NCBI RefSeq assembly: GCF_002742335.1
Contig: NZ_MDGR01000007.1
Coordinates: 4,566,785-4,630,784 of the forward strand
Reading direction: 5' to 3'
DNA: 64,000 bases
Source: Reichenbachiella sp. 5M10
GTDB lineage: Bacteria; Bacteroidota; Bacteroidia; Cytophagales; Cyclobacteriaceae
The translations under genes and the position numbers were made by a program. The notes under the pieces were generated by a model. The model saw nothing but the letters and a program-made list of their open reading frames with translations. It had not been told where the DNA came from and ran no database searches. This document shows positions 35,324 to 44,970 of the stretch, piece after piece (within the stretch, counting starts at the first letter, position 1; the number at the start of each line of letters is the position of its first letter).

Positions 35324-36196
35324 ATGAAAAAGTTATGTTATGTGTTAAGCCTTTTTGTCTTCATTTTAGCTTCAAATGTTGAGTCAGTAAAGGCACAAGA
35401 AAACGAAGCAATGGGATATAACCCAGATGCGGTTCGTCCTGTTCATGAGTCTTACAAAATGTTTAAAAAGACAATTTGGAGAAGAATGGACATGAAGGAA
35501 AAGCAAAATGCACCTTTCTTTTCTAGAAATGGAGAGTTGTCTACAATAGTGATTGAGGCGGTTAAAGCGGGTTTGCTTTTTCCCTATACCAATGATTCTG
35601 TAAACACAAGAATGTCAAAAGAGACATTTCTTGAGAACTTGAAGTTAGAAGAAGAAGGTGGAGGACTGACGGAAGAAGAAATTGCTATGGGCTTTGGTGC
35701 CGATAGTGATGATGATTTCTTCGGTGGAGGATTCGACGAGGAAGGTGGTGAGGAAGAAGAAGAAATCATGGCGGCCAATGAGTTTTCGCCGAGAGATTTC
35801 TCGATAGTTGAGATCAAGGAGGAGATGTACTTTGATAGAATGCGCTCTAGAATGTACTTCGATATGTTGGCTGTGACTATTTTCCTTCCGGCAGATAAGA
35901 ATCCTGCTATGTTTGAGAAGCCGTTGGCATCATTCAAATACAAGGATCTTACTGCGTTGTTTAGAAGTATGCCGGATGAGGCCATATGGTACAATGTTCA
36001 AAATACAGCAGAACACAAGAATATGGCGGATGCTTTTGACTTGAGGTTGTTTAGCTCGAACTTGACCAAATTCTCTAATCCAGGTGACGATAGAATCGTA
36101 GACATCTACAACAAAACGAGAAGAGATGGTATCATTGCTTCTCAGCAGATAGAATACGAATTGGTTGATTTTGAAAATGAACTTTGGGAGTTTTAA
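35324..36196 (+). CDS. gldN: Gliding motility protein GldN (T9SS ring component) with acidic insertion
   Basis: Periplasmic protein forming the T9SS ring with GldK. Signal peptide ends near VKAQ (1-25). The recognisable family core includes HESYKMFKKTIWRRMDMKEKQN (41-62), LSTIVIEAVKAGLLFPYTND (72-91) and IVEIKEEMYFDRMRSRM (161-177), and a C-terminal MADAFDLRLFSSNL. Between the second and third core blocks is an insertion (about 109-148) made mainly of Glu, Asp, Gly and Phe, including SDDDFFGGGFDEE and a run of five Glu. This looks like a flexible acidic loop and I do not recall it from model GldN proteins. Last gene of the gld cluster; a strong terminator follows 26 nt later. Confidence 0.94.
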   Translation: MKKLCYVLSLFVFILASNVESVKAQENEAMGYNPDAVRPVHESYKMFKKTIWRRMDMKEKQNAPFFSRNGELSTIVIEAVKAGLLFPYTNDSVNTRMSKETFLENLKLEEEGGGLTEEEIAMGFGADSDDDFFGGGFDEEGGEEEEEIMAANEFSPRDFSIVEIKEEMYFDRMRSRMYFDMLAVTIFLPADKNPAMFEKPLASFKYKDLTALFRSMPDEAIWYNVQNTAEHKNMADAFDLRLFSSNLTKFSNPGDDRIVDIYNKTRRDGIIASQQIEYELVDFENELWEF

Positions 36197-36222
36197 TCCC
36201 CTGTGTTTGTCTAAAATATGCG

Positions 36223-36254
36223 AAGCTCTACTGGTACCCAGTAGAGCTTTTTTT
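36223..36254 (+). terminator. Terminator of the gldKLMN operon
   Basis: 12-bp perfect stem AAGCTCTACTGG (36223-36234) and CCAGTAGAGCTT (36238-36249), loop TAC, then TTTTT. Strong rho-independent signal 26 nt after the gldN stop. Confidence 0.93.
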
Positions 36255-36369
36255 GTGTAATGTTTTGTTCCCTGAAGCGTTGGCTGTGGCGCACTTGGAT
36301 CGAAACCGATGGCCAAGACTGCCCCTTTTGAAAGAGCGAGAGGAGTCATAGCTGTGACTTGAAGTAAGA

Positions 36370-39258
36370 TTAGGCAGGGCTGCCGGGGGTGTTGTTCTGC
36401 TGATATTGTGATGGGGTCTGTTTATAGGTCTGTTTGAAAGCAGTAGAGAAATAGGACGTGCTGCTAAACCCTACTTTGAAACATATCTCACTGACGTTGA
36501 GGTTTGTGGTTTTGAGTAGCTCTTTGGCTTGTTGTAGCCGGTATCGCTTGATGTATAACTGAGGAGTGAGTCCTGTAAGTGCTTTTAGTTTGCGATACAA
36601 TGTGGAACGGCTCATTTTTATCGACTCGCAGAGACTTTCCAGCGCATAGTCTTCATTGCTTATATTGTCGCCGATATGTTGTTGGAGTAATGTTAGGAAG
36701 CGTTGATCCATGCTCTGAAGAGTTGGCTCTTTTTGTACCCCTATTTCGTTGGGAGGAGTTTGATAGAAGGTCTGTAGTTTCTTTCTGTTTTGTATGAGGG
36801 TTTCTATTCTTGCAAGTAGTTCTTCTTTCTCGAAAGGTTTTGTAAGGTAGTCATCTGCTCCGCTTTTTAGCCCTTCTACTTTGTCCGAAAGAGCTGCCTT
36901 GGCGGTGAGCAAAAGGATGGGGATATGAGATGTGCTCATTTGATTTTTTAGGGTGTCTGTGAGTGTAATGCCGTCTACTACGGGCATCATCAGATCCGAT
37001 ACAATGAGGTCAGGCAAATGTTTGTTGGCAAGCTGTATGCCTTGCTGACCATTGGACGCCTCTAGTATGTTGTAGTTGTGTATGGGGAGGCAATTCTTTA
37101 CATATTCCAGCATTAGCTCATTGTCTTCTACCAGTAGTAAGGTGAGTTTCTTTTCTTCTAGTAACGGGGAGGAGTCTAGCAGTGTCTTACCTGTAGAGGA
37201 GGTGGGTCGGGGGGTAAGTATTGCCAACGATTGTTTGGTGCCCAAGGGAAACGCTCCTGGTAGGCGCATGATGAATTTGGATCCCGTAGGAATGTTGTTT
37301 TCTACCCTCAACGTCCCGCCATGGAGTTCGATATATTCTTTGGCAATGGATAGACCAATTCCACTTCCTTGTGTGGTGTCCTTTGGATTGATTTGATAGA
37401 ACCTTTCAAATATGTTTTGATGTTCAGTGATGGGGATGCCGGATCCCTCGTCTATGATTTGTATGATGCCGTGGTTGTTTTCTCGAAAGCACTTGATAGT
37501 GATGACACTCTGGTCTGGGCTAAATTTAAGGGCGTTGCTGAGTAGGTTGCTGAAGGCTCTTTGTACTTTCCTTTCATCTATGTGAATCATGAAATTGTCA
37601 ATTGCCTGAAGCAATTGGATTCCTTTCCGCTGTGCCATCGGGTGGAAACGACCGATGTGTGTTTGAAAAAAGGGGGCGCTTTCGTAGTAGTTGGAGTTTA
37701 GGCCCAATTGACTAGTTTCTGATTTGGCTAGATCCAAGAGTTGGTTGATGAGATCCAGGAGGATGTTGGCGTTGTTGAGTATGTTTTGTAGAGTTTTGCG
37801 CTCCAATGCGTTGCCTGCTTTTTCAAATAGTAATTGTGTGGGGCCAATAATTAGGGTGAGCGGAGTTCGAAATTCATGAGAAATGTTGGCAAAGAATCGA
37901 GATTTTATCTGGTCCATTTTCTCTAGTTGTTTGCTTTTTTCATGGATCTCAGCGGTACGTTCGACAATTTTTTGCTCTAGTATCTGGTTTTGTGACTCTA
38001 CCAACTCACGTCTCTTCATCTCACTTTGTTGTATGGCTCGTTCTGTGGCTAGTTGTTTTTCCTGGTTCTGTTTATTCACCTCAAAGAACCTAAGAAGTAG
38101 TCCAGCGAAAAGGAAAAAGGATTGTACAGTAATGACGGCAAGCACGTCATACAGTTGAAGAAAGAGGTCGTTTTCAATAAGGCCAAAGTACCCTAGGATG
38201 TACCAAACCAATAAAAAAACCAATGCACTCATGGCCATGAGGTAAAAGTAACTCGGTCGATATCGATTTCTAATGGCGTGATAGTACCCTGGTATCGTGA
38301 CGAAACAAGCCACTAGCGCATTGAGGTAGAGAAGGTCGTAAAATACACTATAGAAAAAGCTGAAAGAGGTTAGACCAACCTGAATGACGAACAAGCCTTT
38401 TAATACGTTGGCAGTGGTGGGGGTGTATTCGGGCATTCGAAGGTAATATATCGGCACGTACATATGAGCTAGGATGGTCATGGCAGCAAGCCCATCATCA
38501 ATGTAGCCATTGATGTATGGAGCGCGGTTTAGGAATAGATAAAGTGTGTAGCCCTCGAAGGTAAAGGTGAATAGTCCTGATATGCCAATGAGGATAGCTG
38601 TAAGTAAATAGAGCTTGTCGAGGCTGATTGAATATAAAGCCAAGGCAAAGAAGAGGAGAAGGAGGGTGGCACCAAAGAAGACACCGTTTTTGGTAGGAGT
38701 AGGGAGATTGTTTGTTTTGAAAGGTTCACTGGCCTCCATATACATGGTGCTTAAACTTCGGTATTCCTTGGATACTTTTCTTTGGCAGTCGGTACGCAGG
38801 TATAGGCTGTGATGCCCAGGAGGAACGGAGACAGGTACGATAAGAGAGGTGCTCATGAACTCATGAAAGGGTCGTTGATCGAGGGCTACCATTTCTCCTG
38901 TGTGACTTTTCCAAATGATGCTGTCTTGACTATCCACGAGGTAGAGTTGTGCGTAGTCTGTATAGTGAAAGAGGTTAAAGTAGTACTCTTGATTTACGGT
39001 GTCTGGATTGATAATGTAGCCTTTGCCCCATTGTACGGTTTGCGATTCGTTAAAATCTATTCCTGTTTGAAAGTTACTGTCTGAATAATCAATCAATTCA
39101 CGGATGTCAAACCCCTCTTGTCGATGCAGCGGGAGCACTGCTATGTGTTTTTCTAGCCCATAATAGGACTTGTCGGCGGACAAGATCATCGGTGCGATAT
39201 TTCCCAATACTCGAAAGGACAAGAACAGGAGAGTCAAGGTTGGAAGAGAGTACTTCAT
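36370..39258 (-). CDS. Hybrid two-component system protein: 7TMR-DISM sensor, histidine kinase, receiver, AraC-type HTH
   Basis: One-component-style regulator common in Bacteroidota. Chosen start ATG 39258 gives a signal peptide and 962 residues; the frame opens at 39324. A periplasmic 7TMR-DISM extracellular domain (to about 185) and seven membrane helices (about 195-390) precede a coiled coil and the kinase: phosphoacceptor H461 in FFANISHEFRTPLTLI, N-box FSNLLSNALKFS, G-boxes DEGSGIP and GSGIGLSIAKEY. The receiver has D755 (LIVSDLMMPVVDG). An AraC/XylS helix-turn-helix pair ends the protein (YALESLCESIKMSRSTLYRKL, CFKVGFSSTSYFSTAFKQ). It is divergent from the Ig-like lipoprotein gene, a plausible target. 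Most family members control glycan utilisation, but DISM sensors may sense other ligands. Confidence 0.93.
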   Translation of the reverse strand: MKYSLPTLTLLFLSFRVLGNIAPMILSADKSYYGLEKHIAVLPLHRQEGFDIRELIDYSDSNFQTGIDFNESQTVQWGKGYIINPDTVNQEYYFNLFHYTDYAQLYLVDSQDSIIWKSHTGEMVALDQRPFHEFMSTSLIVPVSVPPGHHSLYLRTDCQRKVSKEYRSLSTMYMEASEPFKTNNLPTPTKNGVFFGATLLLLFFALALYSISLDKLYLLTAILIGISGLFTFTFEGYTLYLFLNRAPYINGYIDDGLAAMTILAHMYVPIYYLRMPEYTPTTANVLKGLFVIQVGLTSFSFFYSVFYDLLYLNALVACFVTIPGYYHAIRNRYRPSYFYLMAMSALVFLLVWYILGYFGLIENDLFLQLYDVLAVITVQSFFLFAGLLLRFFEVNKQNQEKQLATERAIQQSEMKRRELVESQNQILEQKIVERTAEIHEKSKQLEKMDQIKSRFFANISHEFRTPLTLIIGPTQLLFEKAGNALERKTLQNILNNANILLDLINQLLDLAKSETSQLGLNSNYYESAPFFQTHIGRFHPMAQRKGIQLLQAIDNFMIHIDERKVQRAFSNLLSNALKFSPDQSVITIKCFRENNHGIIQIIDEGSGIPITEHQNIFERFYQINPKDTTQGSGIGLSIAKEYIELHGGTLRVENNIPTGSKFIMRLPGAFPLGTKQSLAILTPRPTSSTGKTLLDSSPLLEEKKLTLLLVEDNELMLEYVKNCLPIHNYNILEASNGQQGIQLANKHLPDLIVSDLMMPVVDGITLTDTLKNQMSTSHIPILLLTAKAALSDKVEGLKSGADDYLTKPFEKEELLARIETLIQNRKKLQTFYQTPPNEIGVQKEPTLQSMDQRFLTLLQQHIGDNISNEDYALESLCESIKMSRSTLYRKLKALTGLTPQLYIKRYRLQQAKELLKTTNLNVSEICFKVGFSSTSYFSTAFKQTYKQTPSQYQQNNTPGSPA

Positions 39259-39434
39259 TGATGCAAAATAAATAAAAGCAGACAATGGTGGACCTTGTGA
39301 TACGCTGTATAGGCTATATGACACGTCATTGAAAGGATTGAAACCTCAGTGAAAACAGGCAATAGGCTTTTTGATTCATTTTTGAAGTACTGGTGAGAGC
39401 ATGTTTAGCCAGTTGATCAAATAAAAAAAGAGAT

Positions 39435-40802
39435 ATGAAAAAGGTTGAAAAAACAAAATGGAGAGTACTCTATGGTTTGCTACTAATTTTTATGATGAAT
39501 GCTTGCATCACGAGTGAGGATGTGAAGCCGGAAAATGATGACGATGACAATGATGAAGAAGTCATAGATGAAGAAAACGATGAGACTGTTGACTTGGCTG
39601 TATTGGGTGTGACACCAGCAGATGGTAGTACAGACGTAGATCCAAACCTTGCGGAGATTTTGATTGAGTTTTCTAAACCGATTGACTTAGGTACGGTTGA
39701 GAATAGCACCTTCTCTTTGGCTCGTGAGGGAAGTAATACGACTGAATATGCTACCATCACTCAGTCTGGAAGTACTGTCATTTTCAAGTTTGATAACCCA
39801 GGTTTGGATGAAGGCTATACCTATTTTTTGAGGATTACCACTGGGGTAAAGGACAAGGAAGGCAATGCGTTGTCCGAAACGTTTTCTTCCACTTTTACCA
39901 TCAGTGGAGACAATGATCGTCCGACATTGGAGAGTTCGTCTATAGGGTTAGGGGGTGTTGATGCGGATGTAGAAGCAAATACTTCTATCGTACTTACATT
40001 TAGTGAAACGATTGATTCGGGATCTTTGAGTGGTATTACATTGACAAATACGGATGACAATACAGAGGTAGAGATGGAGGTCTCCCAAGAAGGGAGAAAG
40101 GTGACGTTGTCCCCATCAGGTATGAAGGAAAATACCAATTATTTTCTCGTCATTCCTCAAGGGTTGGCTGATTTAAGTGGGAATACTCTGTATGCTATGA
40201 TTAGGATTAGGTTTAAAACCGCTAAAACTCCAGTTGATTTGCCTGAGTGGTACGAAGGTCTTTGGTACGATAGTGCGGGTAAACTGGCCTTTCAAATTGA
40301 CCTTGGAGCGACAGAAAGCACCATTTTTGTGGATGGTGCGGCGTATCGCTTTGATAGCAAGAATGTAACAAAGCTAGAAGATCAATTCGAAAACCGTAAG
40401 TATCAAGTTGATACGGAGTTTGGCTCTGTCTCCAAGGTTTTTTATTTGAGAGATGTTGGAAACACGAATAAACTCGAGGTTTCACATGTGTCATCAGATT
40501 CTCATTATATAGAACATGCCAAGGTGAATGCTCAGACCGTGAACCATGTCGAGTACTCTGATTTTGGTGGGGGATCTTTTTCTCAAGAGGTGTATGGTAC
40601 ATGGTACGAAAGAGATAGCAATGGGAATGTTAAAAATTCCTTTACTATGACCAACCGTGGACAGTGGTCGGTGTATTTGGAGGATTCAAGAGGGAAACTG
40701 AGAATAGACCTACATACAGAGGCCATTTATTGGGAGCCAGTGGGGTATAGTGAGAGCAAATTTGCAGACATCAGTGTCATGGCGAATAGTTCTCCATACT
40801 AG
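39435..40802 (+). CDS. Lipoprotein with two SbsA/Big_5 Ig-like domains
   Basis: 455 residues. Signal peptide with lipobox MNAC (lipidated C24), followed by a very acidic linker (NDDDDNDEEVIDEENDE) that may act as a surface-export or spacer segment. Two Ig-like domains of the Big_5/SbsA type: about 55-150 (LGVTPADGSTDVDPNLAEI ... YTYFLRITTGVKDKEGNAL) and 153-250 (ADVEANTSIVLTFSETI ... NYFLVIPQGLADLSGNTL). The C-terminal 200 residues are Tyr/Ser/Asp-rich with predicted beta strands and repeated TWYERDS/EGLWYDS-like segments, with no family I can name. Monocistronic, divergent from the hybrid regulator and closed by a bidirectional terminator. Function unknown; surface exposure is inferred. Confidence 0.82.
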   Translation: MKKVEKTKWRVLYGLLLIFMMNACITSEDVKPENDDDDNDEEVIDEENDETVDLAVLGVTPADGSTDVDPNLAEILIEFSKPIDLGTVENSTFSLAREGSNTTEYATITQSGSTVIFKFDNPGLDEGYTYFLRITTGVKDKEGNALSETFSSTFTISGDNDRPTLESSSIGLGGVDADVEANTSIVLTFSETIDSGSLSGITLTNTDDNTEVEMEVSQEGRKVTLSPSGMKENTNYFLVIPQGLADLSGNTLYAMIRIRFKTAKTPVDLPEWYEGLWYDSAGKLAFQIDLGATESTIFVDGAAYRFDSKNVTKLEDQFENRKYQVDTEFGSVSKVFYLRDVGNTNKLEVSHVSSDSHYIEHAKVNAQTVNHVEYSDFGGGSFSQEVYGTWYERDSNGNVKNSFTMTNRGQWSVYLEDSRGKLRIDLHTEAIYWEPVGYSESKFADISVMANSSPY

Positions 40803-40825
40803 ACAATAAATGTTTAAAAGAAGTA

Positions 40826-40855
40826 AAAGACCGCTTTCCATGGCGGTCTTTTTGT
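40826..40855. terminator. Bidirectional terminator between the lipoprotein gene and uvrC
   Basis: 9-bp stem AAAGACCGC (40826-40834) and GCGGTCTTT (40843-40851) with loop TTTCCATG, T-rich on the right (TTTTTG) and A-rich on the left (GTAAAA), so it can end transcripts of both convergent genes. Confidence 0.88.
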
Positions 40856-40885
40856 TTTTCAAAGGGTGTGGTTGGAACCTCTAGT

Positions 40886-42685
40886 TTACATATTGTTATG
40901 GATGTATGCTAGGACAACCTTTGCCTTGGCAGGTCCAATCAAGCCTGCCAATTCTTCTTCGCTTGCTTTTGATATTTTTTTGAAGGACTTGTACTCCTGT
41001 AGGAGTATCGTTCGGGTTTTTTTCCCGATACCTCGAATGCTATCGAGTTCTGATTCTGTTTGTCCCTTGCTACGCAAGTCTCTGTGAAAAGTGATGGCAA
41101 AGCGGTGTGCCTCGTCTCGCAACTGCTGAATGAGTTTGAGCGATTCAGATTTTTTGCTGATATGTACTGGAATAGAGTCTTCGGGATAATAGATCTCCTC
41201 TAGTCGCTTGGCGATTCCAATGATAGGGATCTGATGATACAGGCCGAGGCTTTTCAATGCTTCGCAGGCGGCGCTGAGCTGGCCTTTGCCTCCATCAACT
41301 ATAATCAGCTGAGGGTAGGGTAGTTTTTCTTCTTGGAGGCGCTTGTACCGGCGTGTTACGATTTCATTCATCGAGCCAAAATCATCCGGGCCTACGATGG
41401 TTTTGATTTTGAAGTGCCTGTAGTCTTTTTTGGAAGGTTTTCCTTTTTTGAAGCACACCATCGAGGCGACAGGGTTGGTGCCTTGGATGTTGGAATTGTC
41501 GAAGCACTCGATGTGATTGGGGAGCTCTTTGAGTTTGAGGTCGGTTTGTAGCTGCTTGACTACTCTGTTGCCTTTGTCTAGTGCTGCTTCTGCTTTGTTG
41601 ATAGCGTTCTTTTTTTGCGCGAGTGCATTTTTGTAAGACAGGTTGACGAGCGTTTTTTTGTCTCCTATCTTAGGTACGACGATTTCTATTTCTTCTGTCC
41701 AACTTTCGAATGCTATATTAGAGAGAATCACACGGGACTTGCTTTCAAATTGCTCTCGCATTTGGATGCATACCAATTGCAAGATTTCTGCTTCGGGTTC
41801 ATCGAGCTTCTTCTTGATCTCGATCGAGTGTGAGATGTTAATCATACCTTGGTCTACCCGCATGTAGTTGAGGTAGGCTTTTTGATCTGCGCTGGTCAGG
41901 GTAATGATGTCGATGTTGCGCAGACTGGTACTGACGATGACTGTCTTGTTTTGAAATTTATCCAACAAGTCGATCTTGTTTTTGTAGATAAGGGCATCTT
42001 CAAACTTGAGTGCCTGTGCGGCAAGGTTCATTTCTTCGGCAAACACATCTTTGACACTTTTCAGGTTGCCCTTGAGTATATGACGAACTTGTGAAATTTC
42101 ATCCATGTAATCTGCCTCACTTTGTAGTCCCTCACAGGGACCTAGGCAGTTGGCTATGTGGTACTCTAGGCATACTTTGAATTTTCCTGACTGTATGTTT
42201 TCTTCTGTCAAGGAATAATTGCACGTACGGATTTTGTACAGTTTCTGTATCAGCTCGAGAACGCTGTTGAGCGCTTTTACATTGGTGTATGGACCGAAGT
42301 GCTCACCTTCTGTTTTGTCAAGTCGTCGTGTCGAGTATACTTTGGGGAAGCGATCCTTAGAGATACAAACATAAGGGAAGGTCTTGTCGTCCTTGAGTAG
42401 AATGTTGAAGCGTGGTTGGTTCTCCTTGATGAGGTTGTTTTCCAAGAGCAAGGCATCGAATTCAGAGTTGACTACTACAAATTCGATACGGTGGATGTCC
42501 TGGACAAGCTTGCGAGTTTTGAGGCTCAGTCCTGTTTGTTTGTTGAAGTAGCTAGAGACTCGTTTCTTTAGATTCTTGGCTTTTCCTACATAGATGAGTG
42601 TATCTTTTTGGTTGTAGTATTTGTAAACCCCAGGATCTGAGGGCAACTGCCGTATACTTTCCTTGATGGATACCGAATCATTCAA
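40886..42685 (-). CDS. uvrC: Excinuclease ABC subunit C
   Basis: Dual-incision nuclease of nucleotide excision repair. N-terminal GIY-YIG nuclease (GVYKYYNQKDTLIYVGKAKNLKKRV, residues about 19-43 with the family's GVY...YVGKAKNL form), UVR motif region near 195-230, RNase H-like C-terminal nuclease (IECFDNSNIQGTNPVASMVCF, with acidic D residues, and LIIVDGGKGQLSAA) and a terminal helix-hairpin-helix (SELDSIRGIGKKTRTILLQEY, EELAGLIGPAKAKVVLAYI). 599 residues is normal. Last of a three-gene minus-strand unit behind the class A PBP (11-nt gap). Confidence 0.97.
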   Translation of the reverse strand: MNDSVSIKESIRQLPSDPGVYKYYNQKDTLIYVGKAKNLKKRVSSYFNKQTGLSLKTRKLVQDIHRIEFVVVNSEFDALLLENNLIKENQPRFNILLKDDKTFPYVCISKDRFPKVYSTRRLDKTEGEHFGPYTNVKALNSVLELIQKLYKIRTCNYSLTEENIQSGKFKVCLEYHIANCLGPCEGLQSEADYMDEISQVRHILKGNLKSVKDVFAEEMNLAAQALKFEDALIYKNKIDLLDKFQNKTVIVSTSLRNIDIITLTSADQKAYLNYMRVDQGMINISHSIEIKKKLDEPEAEILQLVCIQMREQFESKSRVILSNIAFESWTEEIEIVVPKIGDKKTLVNLSYKNALAQKKNAINKAEAALDKGNRVVKQLQTDLKLKELPNHIECFDNSNIQGTNPVASMVCFKKGKPSKKDYRHFKIKTIVGPDDFGSMNEIVTRRYKRLQEEKLPYPQLIIVDGGKGQLSAACEALKSLGLYHQIPIIGIAKRLEEIYYPEDSIPVHISKKSESLKLIQQLRDEAHRFAITFHRDLRSKGQTESELDSIRGIGKKTRTILLQEYKSFKKISKASEEELAGLIGPAKAKVVLAYIHNNM

Positions 42686-42696
42686 AATCTACTCCC

Positions 42697-44970
42697 TTAG
42701 TATATGTCTAAATCACCATAGTCATCTACCCCTGTATCTAGCGAATCACTCTCTGCAGTGACACCGTTGTATCGGTCACAGTCGAGTTCTACACCGAGAG
42801 GTTGCGCAGGCTTGCGGAAGAAACCCTTTTCTACACCGATCAGAGGGTCAGCGTATACTTTGAGCATGAATTTTTCCCAAATCGGTCTGGCGGTTCTGGC
42901 GCCTTGTCCCATGGACCAGTTTCGGAAATGAACGTAGCGATCATCTCCTCCTACCCAAGCACCTCCTACGAGGTTGTGCGTTACTCCCATAAACCAACCG
43001 TCAGAAGCATTTTGTGTAGTCCCTGTCTTGGCACCTATGTCGTTGTTTTGCTTGAGAGACCATGCCAATCCCCGCCCTGTACCCCCTTCTTCTTCCACAG
43101 CTCCTTTGAGCATGTGCAACATGAGGTAGGCAGTTTTTTCGCTGATGGCTTCTCTTCTTTTGGGGATGAAATCTTCCAATACGACACCATTTTTGTCTTC
43201 GATGCGAGTGATGTAGTAAGGCTCTGTCCATGTACCTTGATTGACAAATGTCGAATATGCTCCGACCAACTCGTAGAGAGATACATCTCCTCCAGCACCG
43301 AGGCAGAGAGAAGGCACTGCGGCTAATGGACTCTCGATCCCACAGGCATGTGCCATGTCGACGGCTGCTCGTGGACTGATTTTTTGCATGATGTTGGCCG
43401 TGATGGAGTTGACAGAGCTCGCCATGGCTTTACGTATCGTCATCGTTTCGCCCGAATATTTACCGTCTGCATTTTGAGGGGTCCATGTAGGGTTGGCAGG
43501 GTCATCTAGTACCCAAGTCACTGGGGCATCTACGACAGGAAAGCATGGAGAATAACCAAGGTCAATTGCTGCGGCATAGACAAAGGGTTTGAAAGTAGAT
43601 CCCGGTTGACGTTTGCCTTGTTTGACGTGATCATATTTGAAGTATTTGTGATCGATTCCTCCTACCCAAGCTTTGATATGTCCTGTTTGTGGTTCCATAG
43701 ACATGAAGCCCGCTTGGAGAAACTGCTTGTAGTATTTGAGTGAGTCGACCAAGCTAAAGGTCGTATCTATGTCGCCATTGTAAGAAAAGACGGTCATTTT
43801 TTTGGGAAGGTTGAGGTAGTACTCGAGTGAGTCAGATTTCTCCCCATACTTCTGTGCCAGTTGACGGTAATTTGGAGTACGCTTGATGGTCATGTCGATG
43901 AAATTTAGGATTTCATTGCCATCCTTGTCTATCCAAGGCGCATGTCCTTGCAAGTGCTTGTTGAAGATGTATTGTAGCGTATCCATGTGTTCATTGACGG
44001 CTGTTTCGGCGTAAGCCTGCATACGGCTATCAATCGTCGTATAGATTTTAAGACCGTCAGAGAAGAGGTCGAAATCGTTTTTTTTACACCAAGCCATGAG
44101 GTCTCTTCGTATGACAGTTCTAAAGTAGGTCGCGAGTCCTTGGTTTTGGTTAGCGACTTTGTACTGTAGACCAAAATCTGATACGATCAAGGTGTCGTAA
44201 GAGGCCTTGTCTATTTTGCCGTACTTATGTAGGTTGTAGAGGACCTCTGTACGTTTGGCACGAGCAAACTCAGGGTTGGTCACTGGGTTGTACTTTGTCG
44301 GTTTGTTGATGAGTGCAACCAAGATGGCGGATTCTTTGTAGTTGAGCTCAGAAGGGAGCTTGTTGAAATAGGTTTGTGCTGCGACCTGTATACCATAAGA
44401 GTTTGATCCATACTCTATGGTGTTGAGATACATGGCTAAGATTTCTTCTTTGGTATAAGAGGTCTCTAGTTGGAGAGCAATGATCCACTCTTTGATCTTG
44501 GTGATGATTTGCCCGATCTTTCGGTTGGAGTAGAGACTGCCTTGATTGTCAGTCGAGGTGCCGTACAGATTTTCGGCAAGTTGCATTGTGAGTGTGCTTC
44601 CTCCTCCTTTGAACTGAAATGTCAATATTCCTGAAGCAGCTCTCATCAATCCTCTCAAATCAATGCCAGGGTGTTTGGTAAAACGGATGTCTTCGGTGAC
44701 GAGCAATGTGGTGATGAGTTCTTGAGAGAGTTCATTGTAGCTGATTGCCGTGCGATTGTGGCGAAAATACTTCCCCAAAGAAACGCCATCCGACGACATG
44801 AGCTCAGAGGATAAGTCTGCCTCGGGTCTTTCTAGACTTTGGAGACTTGGTAGTCCGCCAAACAAACCGAAGGCATCGTTTTTGATCGCTGTGATGACAG
44901 TACACCCTCCGATCAATACAGAGAGAACGACGGCCCAAACCAGGTATATTAGGATTTTGTAGATGTTCAT
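42697..44970 (-). CDS. Class A penicillin-binding protein (bifunctional transglycosylase/transpeptidase, PBP1A-like)
   Basis: Peptidoglycan polymerase and crosslinker. An N-terminal membrane anchor (ILIYLVWAVVLSVLIGG, 7-23) is followed by the GT51 domain: TEDIRFTKHPGIDLRGL (catalytic Glu), GGGSTLTMQLAENLYG and LETSYTKEEILAMYLNTIEYG. The transpeptidase has SxxK with S458 (GSTFKPFVYA), SxN (SSVNSI) and KTG (GAKTGTTQNASDGW). 757 residues, usual for Bacteroidota mrcA-like proteins. Its ATG overlaps the porW stop (ATGA at 44970-44967), indicating translational coupling to the T9SS lipoprotein gene. The C-terminus is a short acidic tail without an extra domain. Confidence 0.95.
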   Translation of the reverse strand: MNIYKILIYLVWAVVLSVLIGGCTVITAIKNDAFGLFGGLPSLQSLERPEADLSSELMSSDGVSLGKYFRHNRTAISYNELSQELITTLLVTEDIRFTKHPGIDLRGLMRAASGILTFQFKGGGSTLTMQLAENLYGTSTDNQGSLYSNRKIGQIITKIKEWIIALQLETSYTKEEILAMYLNTIEYGSNSYGIQVAAQTYFNKLPSELNYKESAILVALINKPTKYNPVTNPEFARAKRTEVLYNLHKYGKIDKASYDTLIVSDFGLQYKVANQNQGLATYFRTVIRRDLMAWCKKNDFDLFSDGLKIYTTIDSRMQAYAETAVNEHMDTLQYIFNKHLQGHAPWIDKDGNEILNFIDMTIKRTPNYRQLAQKYGEKSDSLEYYLNLPKKMTVFSYNGDIDTTFSLVDSLKYYKQFLQAGFMSMEPQTGHIKAWVGGIDHKYFKYDHVKQGKRQPGSTFKPFVYAAAIDLGYSPCFPVVDAPVTWVLDDPANPTWTPQNADGKYSGETMTIRKAMASSVNSITANIMQKISPRAAVDMAHACGIESPLAAVPSLCLGAGGDVSLYELVGAYSTFVNQGTWTEPYYITRIEDKNGVVLEDFIPKRREAISEKTAYLMLHMLKGAVEEEGGTGRGLAWSLKQNNDIGAKTGTTQNASDGWFMGVTHNLVGGAWVGGDDRYVHFRNWSMGQGARTARPIWEKFMLKVYADPLIGVEKGFFRKPAQPLGVELDCDRYNGVTAESDSLDTGVDDYGDLDIY

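Noticed and set aside
31769..36196. GldK as an active sulfatase-modifying enzyme
   Set aside because: It has a formylglycine-generating-enzyme-like fold, but GldK proteins use this fold structurally in the T9SS ring and the gene context is unambiguous.
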